Notes under the pieces: generated by a model
The model's input: the letters and a program-made list of their open reading frames with translations, nothing else
Database searches by the model: none
Told to the model about the DNA's origin: nothing
From: Thalassospira xianhensis MCCC 1A02616
Lineage (GTDB): Bacteria > Pseudomonadota > Alphaproteobacteria > Rhodospirillales > Thalassospiraceae
Assembly (NCBI RefSeq): GCF_003326475.1
Contig: NZ_JPWA01000037.1
Coordinates: 1-47,664 of the forward strand
DNA: 47,664 nt
Direction of reading: 5' to 3'
Shown here: positions 1 through 11,284 of the stretch, in pieces
Layout of the letters: the number at the start of each line of letters is the position of its first letter
Numbering within the stretch: position 1 is the first letter of the stretch
Translations under genes and position numbers: made by a program

Positions 1-243
1 CCGCCAAAGGCGGCGTCCGAAGACAGTGACCAGCCGTCTTTGGATATTGCGCCGGCTGACAATGCCGATGCGGATACATCCGCAGATGGCGAAGAAAAAA
101 AACCGCGCAAAGCCGCTGCCGGAACAAGCCGCACACGCGGTCGTCATCCGACAGCTCGTCGTGGCCGCAGCCGCGCTGCCGGTCGTGAAGACGGCGAAGA
201 AGGCTCAAGCGAAGATAAATCGGCGGAAACTGTTTCTGCCTGA
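1..243 (+). CDS. C-terminal end of a basic, disordered protein (probably DUF4167 family), partial
   Basis: The frame is open from the first base and stops at 241-243, giving about 80 residues rich in Ala, Glu, Lys, Arg and Ser. Acidic and basic runs alternate (for example GEEKKPRKAAAG, then an Arg-rich stretch, then an acidic tail), so this is a disordered tail and no fold can be read. In many Alphaproteobacteria a DUF4167 protein with such a tail lies between prmC and clpB. clpB is nearby on the same strand, so DUF4167 is my inference. The conserved N-terminal domain lies outside the window, so the family cannot be confirmed. A terminator follows the stop directly. Confidence 0.55.
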   Translation, partial: PPKAASEDSDQPSLDIAPADNADADTSADGEEKKPRKAAAGTSRTRGRHPTARRGRSRAAGREDGEEGSSEDKSAETVSA

Positions 244-264
244 TTCTTTGCCTTACGCGATTAC

Positions 265-306
265 AACAGACCCCGTCGGAGAAATCCCGCGGGGTTTGTT
301 GTTTTC
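265..306 (+). terminator. Rho-independent terminator after the first gene
   Basis: Arms AACAGACCCCG (265-275) and CGGGGTTTGTT (290-300) pair with one G-U wobble and are followed by TTTT. It sits 22 bases after the stop of the partial gene. Confidence 0.8.
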
Positions 307-521
307 TGGTTTTGAAAAGCAGCGTTTTGACTGGTTTATTTACCGGACTGTCAATTGGACTTCTTGATGTGAAACTGCCCGTCCATAAATAGGTAATATG
401 GTGCAACTTCCGATTTTAACTGATATCACTTGATGGTCACGGGGCCTGCTGGCGGGGCTAAAGGCATAAAAATGCAACGGGGTCACTTCGCCAAAAGACA
501 GGCAAACATTCTTGGGGGTGA

Positions 522-2105
522 ATGATGGGAACAGGTCTGTTCCGGGTCGTCATGGTGCTGCTGTGGGCGCTTGGCGCGATGGTTGTCGCGCTTGGCGTGT
601 TTAACGGTGACTATGAACTGGCTTTGCTAGGGGCTGTCTGTTTTATCATTCCGATGTTCCTGCCGCTGATTGTTATCGTCCTTAATCGTCTGCAATCGTC
701 GCCGTCCAAGAAAAAGCAATCCGTTTCGCCGATGCAGGCCGCAAGAATGAAGGCCGAAGGCCAGTGGGCGAAGGTAGAAGACCTTGACGCTCGCAAGCTT
801 CTTGATCCCAAGCCGTCAATCGTTCTCGGACGCTGGGGAACAGAGAAGAGGTTGATCGGGTCATCGGGACTGCGTCGGGTGATCACATTTTCCAGCAAAC
901 CCGAAGAGTATTACCGCGCCTCGGCAGAACCGAACGCCCTGCTGCATACTGGTGCGCTGTTTGTTTATGAACGTCATGGCAGCATTTACCGCGCCGTGCA
1001 GGATCGCCGCAAGAAGTTGGGGCAACGGGTCATTCTGATTGATCCACATGGGCAGGCCGGGGCGGAAAGCGATCAGTTCAATCCTTGCGATTTCATGCGC
1101 CAGCAGGGCGAAGGGTTGATTGCGGATGCAGGGTTGATTGCCGATACATTGCTGGCGCCGGTCTTTGTTCAGGAACTTGACGAACAGGAAACCCGTGCTG
1201 CACGTACTCTTTTGCAGGGGTTCATCGTTTACACCATGCAAAAGAGCCTGAAAGAAAACAGAAGCCTTGCCGAGGTACGGCGCAATCTGGTGATGCCGTC
1301 TCATCGGTTTTATAAAATCCTTGAGGAACTGATGGGAATCGAATCTGCCGATGGCAGGATTTCCGATATTGCCCTGACCATTCTTGATATGACCGAGGAC
1401 CAGCGTCTGTCGATTATCGAAGCATGTCGCATGGCAACAGCAGATTTCGACAATCCCGCGATTGCACGGGTAGTAAGCAACAGCACGTTTGGCATTGATG
1501 ATCTGACCGGTCGGCCCGTCTCGATTTTCATTGTCGGGCAGATGGGCGGGGAAACACCCGACACCCAGACTGCATTCAGCCGGGTGATGATTGGCGCCAT
1601 GATGCAGCTTATTACCCGTCGCGACTGGAAAAGCGGGGATGCGGAGTTTCTGGTTCTGTTTGACGGGATCGAGGCGATTGGCCGCATGCCGCTATTTGAA
1701 CGTCTTCTGGGTGGCGGGCTTGGCGATGGCATGATCATCTGGCCCGGTTTTTCCGGTGTCAGTGGCCTGATGGATGTTTGCCTGAACTGGGAAAACGTTG
1801 TCGGGCGGGCGGATGCGATTTCGGTGCTCAGCCAGGATGGCGCGTTTAACCTTGACTGGGTTTCCGGACTGACGGCGATGTCGAAGTTTAACGATACAGG
1901 TGGCGGTGCCAGTGGTGACCGGCCGGTGCATTTGCGACCACAGGACAATCAGCCGATCCTGCGATCAACTGAAGTCGCGCGGTTTCCGGTCGAAGAACAG
2001 ATACTGTTTCGGAAAGGTGTCCCGCCGATCCGTGCATACCGGATTGACTGGTATCATGACGAGATGTTTCAGGGGATGGCAGTCCACGCCCCGACTTTCA
2101 GCTAG
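522..2105 (+). CDS. VirD4/TraG-like membrane protein lacking Walker motifs
   Basis: This 527-aa protein has two N-terminal membrane helices (about 7-27 and 33-55), then a long cytoplasmic domain whose landmarks follow type IV coupling proteins (VirD4/TraG) in order. These are GRWG at 104-107 before the expected P-loop, ILIDPHG at 171-177, FNP at 186-188, a LIADTLLAP-type helix near 205-213, RPVSIFIVG at 331-339, and LVLFDGIEAIGRM at 377-389 where the family has a Walker B such as LLLDEFPALGRM. The P-loop (usually TRSGKG) is replaced around 121-131 by FSSKPEEYY, and the Walker B glutamate is Gly382. It is therefore unlikely to hydrolyse ATP. No mating-pair or relaxase genes lie nearby, so it is probably a repurposed scaffold of unknown role. 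A G-rich Shine-Dalgarno (513-517) precedes ATG 522; ATG 525 is an alternative start. Confidence 0.7.
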   Translation: MMGTGLFRVVMVLLWALGAMVVALGVFNGDYELALLGAVCFIIPMFLPLIVIVLNRLQSSPSKKKQSVSPMQAARMKAEGQWAKVEDLDARKLLDPKPSIVLGRWGTEKRLIGSSGLRRVITFSSKPEEYYRASAEPNALLHTGALFVYERHGSIYRAVQDRRKKLGQRVILIDPHGQAGAESDQFNPCDFMRQQGEGLIADAGLIADTLLAPVFVQELDEQETRAARTLLQGFIVYTMQKSLKENRSLAEVRRNLVMPSHRFYKILEELMGIESADGRISDIALTILDMTEDQRLSIIEACRMATADFDNPAIARVVSNSTFGIDDLTGRPVSIFIVGQMGGETPDTQTAFSRVMIGAMMQLITRRDWKSGDAEFLVLFDGIEAIGRMPLFERLLGGGLGDGMIIWPGFSGVSGLMDVCLNWENVVGRADAISVLSQDGAFNLDWVSGLTAMSKFNDTGGGASGDRPVHLRPQDNQPILRSTEVARFPVEEQILFRKGVPPIRAYRIDWYHDEMFQGMAVHAPTFS

Positions 2106-2134
2106 CTGACGTCGGGGCGTGACAATCTCGCGTG

Positions 2135-2905
2135 TCAGTCTTTGATAATGGCAATTTTGTCGCCGGGCTGGATCTGGCCGGAAGTGACCGGTTCGACGTA
2201 AACTCCCATGTAAAGGTGGTTCAACCCCTTGCGCAGCATCAGCGGAACGTTGATATCAGACTCGGCTGTGCCTGGATTTACACTGGTTGCCTTGCATCGC
2301 GTGATCGGATGGATGACCCGAAAATCAATGCTGTTGATCTGAACGATCTGGCCCTCTTCCCATTTCAGTTCGGCCCACGGCTCAAGCCCGTCAATCAGCA
2401 GATTGCCACGAAACCGCATCGGATCAATTTCTTTCTGCACAATACGGTCGCCGAAATCGCGTACCGATGCCAGATTGATGACCGATATATAGGGTTCCTT
2501 CATGTCGCCAAAGCTGACATTGGGGACCGAATAGATTTTAGGTGTCCCGGCGGCGTCATTTTTCAGGAAAGCCTTCAGAAAGTCCTCGACCACGGTGCGG
2601 CCCATCTTGTCTTCAAGATTGCCTTTGCAGATTGCACGACCATTTCGCAGGATCGATAACGTTGTTGTTGCGTCGTCATATTCGATGCCAAGTTCAGCGA
2701 GTTTCGGCGTGTTGACCAATTGCAGGAAATTGCTTTTGCGTGCCCATTCATGCACGCCGTCCTGTCCGACCGATGACTGGGTCGCGATGATAAAGCGACG
2801 GTCATCTTTCAGCATCTGATGAGCCGTGATGTCAGCAGCAGGCATTTCGATGCCGCTTAGCCCTTTGACCGGGTATCTTTTTATGGCTTTGAGTTCGATA
2901 GTCAT
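2135..2905 (-). CDS. MOSC domain-containing protein
   Basis: This 256-aa protein starts with the MOSC N-terminal beta-barrel signature (RYPVKGLSG, residues 10-18). It continues into a MOSC domain with RFRGNLLIDG near 164-173 and the conserved cysteine in RCKATSVNP (Cys204). MOSC proteins of the YcbX/mARC type carry or transfer the molybdenum cofactor sulfur and reduce N-hydroxylated substrates; here the substrate cannot be read. There is no ferredoxin domain, unlike full-length YcbX. It converges with the VirD4-like gene (29 bases between stops) and is divergent from clpB. Confidence 0.85.
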   Translation of the reverse strand: MTIELKAIKRYPVKGLSGIEMPAADITAHQMLKDDRRFIIATQSSVGQDGVHEWARKSNFLQLVNTPKLAELGIEYDDATTTLSILRNGRAICKGNLEDKMGRTVVEDFLKAFLKNDAAGTPKIYSVPNVSFGDMKEPYISVINLASVRDFGDRIVQKEIDPMRFRGNLLIDGLEPWAELKWEEGQIVQINSIDFRVIHPITRCKATSVNPGTAESDINVPLMLRKGLNHLYMGVYVEPVTSGQIQPGDKIAIIKD

Positions 2906-3290
2906 GGCGTTCGATCCTGTGGGGCGCGGTTATCTTTCGGCAAACGGGGCGGGCCGATAGACGAGCCAGAAAAATATGAATGGCGACGTTAATGCGTTGT
3001 AATCCCGAGGGCAAGACTTCCCGCTAGTTGACAGCCAACAGATTTAGCCAGAATGACAACGCCTTTCGCCGTAATCTTGAATGGTGCCAGAAAATGGTGC
3101 TGCGGTGCACAAATAATTCTTGCAACTTTTGTAGGGGTATCGTCTTGCAAAGACCGGGAACTGAGACATATCAAAGACGTCGGCAATAGAATGATTGATA
3201 ATTTCTATTGTGGATAAAACCACTTAAGGTCGCGGATGCTTCCAAGAAGGTCCGCATGATACGATACTGTTGGCTCAAGGAGTGACAGGC
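2906..3290. other. Divergent intergenic region between the MOSC gene and clpB
   Basis: These 385 bases contain no convincing gene; the short ORFs have no recognisable domains. The right part holds the putative heat-shock promoter of clpB (3144-3171) and its Shine-Dalgarno AAGGAG (3278-3283). Confidence 0.6.
3144..3171 (+). promoter_or_regulatory. Putative sigma-32 (RpoH) promoter of clpB
   Basis: CTTGCAAA (3144-3151), a 13-base spacer and GACATAT (3165-3171) resemble the heat-shock pattern CTTGAAA-N13-CCCATNT. It lies 120 bases before the clpB start. clpB is a classic RpoH target; the match is partial and was judged by eye. Confidence 0.5.
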
Positions 3291-5882
<2,592 letters not shown>

Positions 5883-5909
5883 TCTATCAGCCTGAATTTG
5901 AAATGTTGC

Positions 5910-5943
5910 AAAACCCCGGTCATTGATCGGGGTTTTGTCTTTT
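5910..5943 (+). terminator. Rho-independent terminator of clpB
   Basis: Perfect arms AAAACCCCG (5910-5918) and CGGGGTTTT (5928-5936), with a T-rich tail (GTCTTTT). Confidence 0.9.
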
Positions 5944-5998
5944 CAAGGCCATGATCTGCTTGCAGGATGATGAAAATATCAAAACCAAGGGGACATCT

Positions 5999-6805
5999 AT
6001 GCGAGCACAGCCACCGAAATCCACCACCTTTACCCGCCTGATCGTATCAGCCTCTTTTTGGGCTCTGATCGCCGGAATATCGGTTGATGCATCGGCGCAA
6101 TCCTTTTTTGACAAGGCCAAGGAAGCACTTGGCAACGTGACGGGGAACAACACAACCAGCAGCGGTTCGGGCGGTAGTTCGGCATCGATGGCGGGGCTTT
6201 CGGATGAAACGGTTTCCGATGCCCTGCGTCAGGCGCTTGATAAAGGGGTTGAGGTTGTCACCACCGACCTTGGCGTAACGGACGGTTTCAATGCCGATCC
6301 GGTGGCGCATATACCGCTGCCCGATAGCGTCAAGCATGCCCAATCGTTGCTAAGTGCGGCAGGGCTTGGCAGTTACGGCGAAGAAATTGAATTGCGAATG
6401 AACCGTGCGGCCGAACAGACGATGCGGGATGCCGGTGATATTCTGGCCGATGCCGTCAGCCGCATGACGCTCGAAGACGCCAAGGGTATTCTGGACGGGC
6501 CTGAAGACGCGGCGACAAAATATCTGCGCCGTGTGTCGGGTGGCGATATCGAAAACAGGTTAAGACCGATGATTGGCGAAGCATTGGCTGATACCGGCGC
6601 ACTGCAGCTTTACGATCAAATGATGGGACAGTACGACACATTGCCGATGGTGCCTGACATCAAGGCATCACTTTCCGATCACGCGACCAACAAGGCGATG
6701 GATGGCCTGTTTTATTACATCGCAAAGCAGGAAGCCGATATCCGCAACGATCCGGCACGCTGGACAACGGATGTTCTCAAGAAGGTCTTCTCGACCGTGA
6801 ATTGA
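5999..6805 (+). CDS. DUF4197 domain-containing exported protein
   Basis: A 268-aa protein with an N-terminal signal-like segment (charged start, hydrophobic RLIVSASFWALIAGISV, then a DASAQS cleavage-like site), a Ser/Gly/Asn linker (about 50-65), and a helical domain that looks like DUF4197. That domain starts with SDETVSDALRQALDKG and includes a VAHIPLPDSV segment. Its role is unknown; it probably acts in the periplasm. I chose ATG 5999 over an upstream ATG at 5951 because AAGGGG lies just before it and because the upstream extension would bury the signal peptide. It stands alone between clpB and a convergent kinase gene. Confidence 0.75.
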   Translation: MRAQPPKSTTFTRLIVSASFWALIAGISVDASAQSFFDKAKEALGNVTGNNTTSSGSGGSSASMAGLSDETVSDALRQALDKGVEVVTTDLGVTDGFNADPVAHIPLPDSVKHAQSLLSAAGLGSYGEEIELRMNRAAEQTMRDAGDILADAVSRMTLEDAKGILDGPEDAATKYLRRVSGGDIENRLRPMIGEALADTGALQLYDQMMGQYDTLPMVPDIKASLSDHATNKAMDGLFYYIAKQEADIRNDPARWTTDVLKKVFSTVN

Positions 6806-6809
6806 GCGG

Positions 6810-7232
6810 CTAGCGATAACTATCAGGAAGCTGTTGCCAGCGTTTGCGCATGGCATCGATTTTATCGTCGGGGACGCCGTGGACATTACGAAATTGTCCA
6901 TGGCATTCGATGATCTGTAACGGCACGTCATGACGTTCTGCCATGTCGAGATAGGCCTGCATTTCCCAGATTTCACTAAATGTGTTGGAAACAACAACTC
7001 CTTGTCCGGCGGATAGATACCCATCGCATTCGGTTTCGCAGCGCGTGTGGACGTCACGCAGTTTTCGACCGTCAAACCGGTAATCGCCGTTGTGGTCGAT
7101 CATGAACTGATCTGCTTCGAGATGGATGGCGTCGGTCTTTTCGCAAATCGTTGCAGCAAGAGTCGATTTCCCTGATCCGGGAAGGCCCCGGATCAGAGTT
7201 AATGTCGGTTTTGTTGGCGTACGGTTTGCCAT
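6810..7232 (-). CDS. Small P-loop kinase-like ATPase
   Basis: A 140-aa single-domain protein with a textbook Walker A (RGLPGSGKST, about 15-24). It continues with EADQFM, RFDGRKLRDVH and VVVSNTFSEIWEM, the pattern of AAA_33 / polynucleotide-kinase-like and N4BP2L1-like proteins. These phosphorylate small molecules or nucleic-acid ends; the substrate here is unknown. It starts 9 bases after the stop of the acyl-CoA synthetase gene on the same strand, so the two are probably co-transcribed. No antitoxin is adjacent, so a zeta-toxin role is unlikely. Confidence 0.75.
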   Translation of the reverse strand: MANRTPTKPTLTLIRGLPGSGKSTLAATICEKTDAIHLEADQFMIDHNGDYRFDGRKLRDVHTRCETECDGYLSAGQGVVVSNTFSEIWEMQAYLDMAERHDVPLQIIECHGQFRNVHGVPDDKIDAMRKRWQQLPDSYR

Positions 7233-7241
7233 TGGCCCGGC

Positions 7242-9062
7242 TTATTGGCCGCCGCGTTTGCGCTGATACAGGGTATCAAGCGCCTGACCATACGCCGCCT
7301 TGATCTTGTGACGGCGGATTTTCATGGAGGGTGTCAGCATCTCGTTTTCAATCGAGAATGGGCTTTCGGCGAAGGTAAAGCTTCGAACCTTTTCGATTGT
7401 TGAAAGGCGTCCGTTGACATGATCGACAGCCGCGCGGATTTTTTTGCGGAATTCCTCGTTCTCGCCAAGGGTATCAATATTGTTTTCAATCCCGTTTTCC
7501 TTGGCAAATTCACGCATAAAATCGTCATCCGGCCACAGAACGGCAACCAGATAGGGTTTGTCATCGCCGTAAACCATTGCTTGTGAAATCTCGGTTTCAA
7601 GGGTCAGAAGCCCCTCTATCCGCTGCGGCGAGATGTTATCGCCGCCGGAATTGACGATGATATCCTTCTTGCGATCGGTGATGACAAGGCTGCCTTCTTC
7701 GTCGAACTTGCCGATATCACCTGTATGAAGCCAGCCATCAATGATGGTGGCGGCGGTGACTTCGGGCAGGTTCCAGTACCCTTTCATCATGCTTTCGCCG
7801 CGCAGAAGAATTTCACCGTCATCGGCGATTTTTGCCTCGGCCCCGACCATCGGTGGGCCAACCGAACGCAGTTTATTGTTTTCAGCACGGTTGCACGACA
7901 CAACCGGGGCGAATTCGGTTTGGCCATATCCCTGAAGGATGCGAATGCCGCATGAAACAAACAGGACGCCCAGTTCGTAGTTCAGGGGGCCGCCACCCGA
8001 TACCATCGCCTTGATCCGGCCGCCGAAACGCTGGCGTAATTTACGGCGCAGCAGGATTTCGCAGATGAAATTCTGAAATTTCTCGATCAGATTAAGCGGT
8101 TCTTTTTCGTAGGTTTTGCGACCAAGCCTGAGTGTCAGGTTAAACAGCTTCTGTTTGAAGCCACCTTCCTTTTCGACCATGCGGCTCATACGCTGATAGA
8201 GCATTTCATAAAGGCGCGGAACGGCCGTCATGATTGTCGGGCGCACTTCGGCCAGGTTCGCGGCAAGCTTATCAAGGCTTTCGGCGTAGTAAATCTGCGC
8301 GCCGATGCTCATCGGGAAATAAAGGCCTGCCGTATGTTCATAGGAATGCGACAGCGGGAGGAAAGACAAAAAGACTTCTTCGTCAATTCCGAGCGTTTCG
8401 ATGATGTCAAATGCACCCATGCAGTTTGACAGGATCGCCCCGTGGCTGAGCATCACACCCTTGGGTGCCCCGCCGGTACCCGATGTGTAAATCAGGCAGG
8501 CCAGTTGATCACGCGCAATTTCCGACACCCATGCATCGACGTCGTCTGTCAGTCCGCGACCTTGCGAAATAACATCTTCCCATCGGGTTATGGTGATATC
8601 GCCGACAAAGCTTTGGCCCCAGTCTTCCATCATGATGGCATGACGGCAACGCCCGCTATCAAGGGCTGCGTGCAGGAAGGGCTGGGCGAGTTTCTTGGTC
8701 GAGATAATGGCAATGCCCGCACCACTGTCTTCGATCGCGTGCAGGTGGTCGCGCTCGGTATTGGTGGTATAGGCCGGAACGGTCAGGGCGCCGACACACA
8801 TGATCGCCAGATCGGCAATGCCCCATTCGGTGCGGTTTTCCGAAACCAGCAATACCCGGTCACCGGGGCGGACGCCAATTTTGTATAGCGATCGTGCTAG
8901 CGCGCGCACCTGATCGGCGGCGTCATTCCAACTTGTCGGGACAAAATCACCCGCTTCACCATCCTTGGTCCACAAGAATGGTGCATCCCCGTATTTTTCA
9001 GCCTGTTTGAAAAACATCGACGGCAAGTTCTGCCAATCGGCATAATCCTGCAAATTCGTCAT
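7242..9062 (-). CDS. Long-chain acyl-CoA synthetase (AMP-forming)
   Basis: A 606-aa adenylate-forming ligase that activates fatty acids to acyl-CoA. It has the AMP-binding motif YTSGTGGAPKGVMLSHG, GYGQTEFAPV, and the core motif GWLHTGDIGKFDEEG followed by ITDRKKDIIVNSGG. Length and the DRKKDII hinge fit the FAA1/FadD15 class of long-chain ligases rather than short-chain enzymes. I chose the ATG at 9062 (MTNLQDYADW), with AAGGAAG just upstream, over an ATG at 9101 that lacks a good ribosome site. It is followed by the small kinase gene. Confidence 0.92.
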   Translation of the reverse strand: MTNLQDYADWQNLPSMFFKQAEKYGDAPFLWTKDGEAGDFVPTSWNDAADQVRALARSLYKIGVRPGDRVLLVSENRTEWGIADLAIMCVGALTVPAYTTNTERDHLHAIEDSGAGIAIISTKKLAQPFLHAALDSGRCRHAIMMEDWGQSFVGDITITRWEDVISQGRGLTDDVDAWVSEIARDQLACLIYTSGTGGAPKGVMLSHGAILSNCMGAFDIIETLGIDEEVFLSFLPLSHSYEHTAGLYFPMSIGAQIYYAESLDKLAANLAEVRPTIMTAVPRLYEMLYQRMSRMVEKEGGFKQKLFNLTLRLGRKTYEKEPLNLIEKFQNFICEILLRRKLRQRFGGRIKAMVSGGGPLNYELGVLFVSCGIRILQGYGQTEFAPVVSCNRAENNKLRSVGPPMVGAEAKIADDGEILLRGESMMKGYWNLPEVTAATIIDGWLHTGDIGKFDEEGSLVITDRKKDIIVNSGGDNISPQRIEGLLTLETEISQAMVYGDDKPYLVAVLWPDDDFMREFAKENGIENNIDTLGENEEFRKKIRAAVDHVNGRLSTIEKVRSFTFAESPFSIENEMLTPSMKIRRHKIKAAYGQALDTLYQRKRGGQ

Positions 9063-9507
9063 GACGCTTCCTTGCCTTGTTGTCGTTTCTCTTGCCTTCA
9101 TACAGTGATCTTGGCGTCACTGTTCAAGTCTGTCACTGCAAAGTGATCGCAAATGTTGGTGACGACTCTCAGCAGTCCGGACTTTCCATCATGGATACAC
9201 CTGACCCCATTGATTTAGTTATCAGGGATTGCTTCGTTACGCAGCCGGAAAATGATGTTTGAACGGTTCAAATGAGTACGACTTCACATCATCGGAAAAA
9301 TTCATTGATATCCATCGATGTTAGCGATTTCACAAGGCGGGATCAAAACGCTATTGTCGATCTCTAATTCGCCCTGTTTGGTGCGTCTGTAACTGCAAAG
9401 CCGTGATCGGCACTGGCGCAGATCGCCCGTCCATCATATATCGGGGCATGACTGTTTCAGGCCGGAATGTATAGGCCCGGTTACATAATCGACTGTCTGG
9501 AGGACAA
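9063..9507. other. Divergent intergenic region (acyl-CoA synthetase / pepF)
   Basis: These 445 bases must carry the promoters of two divergent genes. I see a short dyad CACT-GCAA-AGTG around 9134-9145 near the synthetase start and a Shine-Dalgarno GGAGG before pepF. No coding sequence is convincing. Confidence 0.5.
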
Positions 9508-11283
9508 ATGAACGCGATCGACAAGAATTTGCCGACATGGGATCTTACCGATCTCTATAACGATCCCAAAGACCCGGCCATCCGGCGCGATCTTGATGAT
9601 GCCAAATCCCGCTCAGACGCCTTCCAGAAGACCTATCAGGGCAAGCTTGCCGATCTTTCGGGCGATGAACTTGCCGCCGCGATTGCCGAATACGAAGCCG
9701 TCAGCGAAATCTGCGGCCGGATCGGATCGTTCGCGCAGCTGCTGTATGCAGGCGATAGCTCGGACGCCGCGATTGGCCAGTTCTATCAATCCGTTCAGGA
9801 AGAAATGACCAGCATTTCCAGCCTGTCGTTGTTCTTCGGTCTTGAAATCAACCGCATCGAAGAAGAAGTCCTTTCGGTCAAGTATAGCGAAAGTGCCGCC
9901 CTTCGCCGCTATCGCCCGTGGCTTGATGAAAACCGTGCTTTCCGTCCGCACCAACTTTCGGACGAGGTCGAGCAGGTCCTGCATGAACGCCGTGTTGCCG
10001 GTTCAAGCGCATGGGTGCGTTTGTTCGATCAGACGATGGCCGATTTGCGGTTCCCGATGAATGGCGAAGAACTGACCATGTCGGATGTCGCCAACATGCT
10101 GTCTTCGACCAAGGTGGCGGAACGCAAGGCGGCGGCAAAATCGATTGGCGATGTGCTGGGCAAAAACATCAAGCTTCTGGCCCATATCACCAACACGTTG
10201 GCGAAGGACAAGGAAATTGACGACCGGCTGCGTAAATTCGCAACCCCCGTGTCGGCGCGCAACCTGTCCAACCAGGTCGAGGACGAAGTTGTCGAAGCGC
10301 TTAATTCCGCTGTCGCCAGCAGCCATGCCGATCTGTCGCATCGCTATTACCGCCTGAAAGCCAAATGGTTTGGTGTTGATCAGCTTGATTACTGGGATCG
10401 CAATGCGCCGCTTCCCGATGATGATGATCGCCATATCGATTGGGATACCGCACGCAAAACCGTCCTTAAGGCATATGGCGAATTTTCGCCCGAGCTTGCA
10501 GAAGTCGGTCAGAAATTCTTTGATAATCCGTGGATTGATGTGCCGCCGCGTGCCGGTAAATCATCGGGGGCGTTTGCCCATCCGACTGTGCCGTCGGCCC
10601 ACCCATATTTGCTGCTGAACTATCATGGCAAAACGCGTGACGTGATGACGCTGGCGCACGAACTTGGTCATGGTGTGCATCAGGTTCTTGCCGGGGAGCA
10701 GGGCTATTTCCTGTCCGACACACCGCTGACCCTTGCGGAAACGGCATCCGTTTTCGGTGAAATGCTGACCTTCCAGTCGATGCTACGCGCGGAAACCGAT
10801 CCGAAGATGAAACGCATCATGCTGGCCGGCAAGGTTGAGGATATGCTCAACACCGTCGTGCGCCAGATCGCGTTCTTTGAATTTGAAAAACGCGTTCATA
10901 CCAAACGCCGCGAAGGTGAATTGACGGTCGATGAGATCTGCGAGATCTGGCTTGCCGTACAACATGAAAGTCTGGGTGATGCGATCCGGTACGAGGACGA
11001 GTACAAATATTACTGGTCCTATATCCCGCATTTCATCCATTCGCCCTTTTATGTTTACGCCTATGCGTTTGGCGATTGCCTCGTGAATTCTCTGTATGAC
11101 GTTTATGAAAATGCCGAAGACGGTTTCCAGCAGAAATATTTCGACATGCTGAAAGCTGGTGGCACCAAGCGCCATCAGGAATTGCTGGCACCGTTCGGTC
11201 TGGATGCCTCCGATCCGGCATTCTGGCAGCGTGGCCTTAACATGATCAAACGCATGATCGACGAGTTGGAGGAACTTTCCTGA
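9508..11283 (+). CDS. pepF: Oligoendopeptidase F, M3 family metallopeptidase
   Basis: A 591-aa cytoplasmic zinc peptidase that degrades short peptides. The metal site HELGHGVHQ starts at His384, and the third zinc ligand lies in the ETASVFGEM segment about 25 residues later. The C-terminal SPFYVYAYAFGDCLVNSLY segment is typical of the PepF branch of M3. There is no signal peptide. GGAGGAC precedes ATG 9508. The stop is one base before the start of the ABC1-kinase gene, so the two are translationally close and surely one operon. Confidence 0.93.
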   Translation: MNAIDKNLPTWDLTDLYNDPKDPAIRRDLDDAKSRSDAFQKTYQGKLADLSGDELAAAIAEYEAVSEICGRIGSFAQLLYAGDSSDAAIGQFYQSVQEEMTSISSLSLFFGLEINRIEEEVLSVKYSESAALRRYRPWLDENRAFRPHQLSDEVEQVLHERRVAGSSAWVRLFDQTMADLRFPMNGEELTMSDVANMLSSTKVAERKAAAKSIGDVLGKNIKLLAHITNTLAKDKEIDDRLRKFATPVSARNLSNQVEDEVVEALNSAVASSHADLSHRYYRLKAKWFGVDQLDYWDRNAPLPDDDDRHIDWDTARKTVLKAYGEFSPELAEVGQKFFDNPWIDVPPRAGKSSGAFAHPTVPSAHPYLLLNYHGKTRDVMTLAHELGHGVHQVLAGEQGYFLSDTPLTLAETASVFGEMLTFQSMLRAETDPKMKRIMLAGKVEDMLNTVVRQIAFFEFEKRVHTKRREGELTVDEICEIWLAVQHESLGDAIRYEDEYKYYWSYIPHFIHSPFYVYAYAFGDCLVNSLYDVYENAEDGFQQKYFDMLKAGGTKRHQELLAPFGLDASDPAFWQRGLNMIKRMIDELEELS

Positions 11284-11284
11284 G

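Noticed and set aside
522..2105. A mobile element or conjugative region around the VirD4-like gene
   Set aside because: There are no relaxase, VirB or integrase genes, and the base composition matches the neighbours, so it does not look like part of a current mobile element.
6810..7232. Zeta-type toxin reading of the small P-loop kinase
   Set aside because: There is no adjacent antitoxin, the gene is coupled to an acyl-CoA synthetase gene, and the motifs fit a general small-molecule or polynucleotide kinase better.
9077..9262. A 61-codon + strand frame overlapping the acyl-CoA synthetase start
   Set aside because: It overlaps a well-supported gene start on the other strand and shows no recognisable features.
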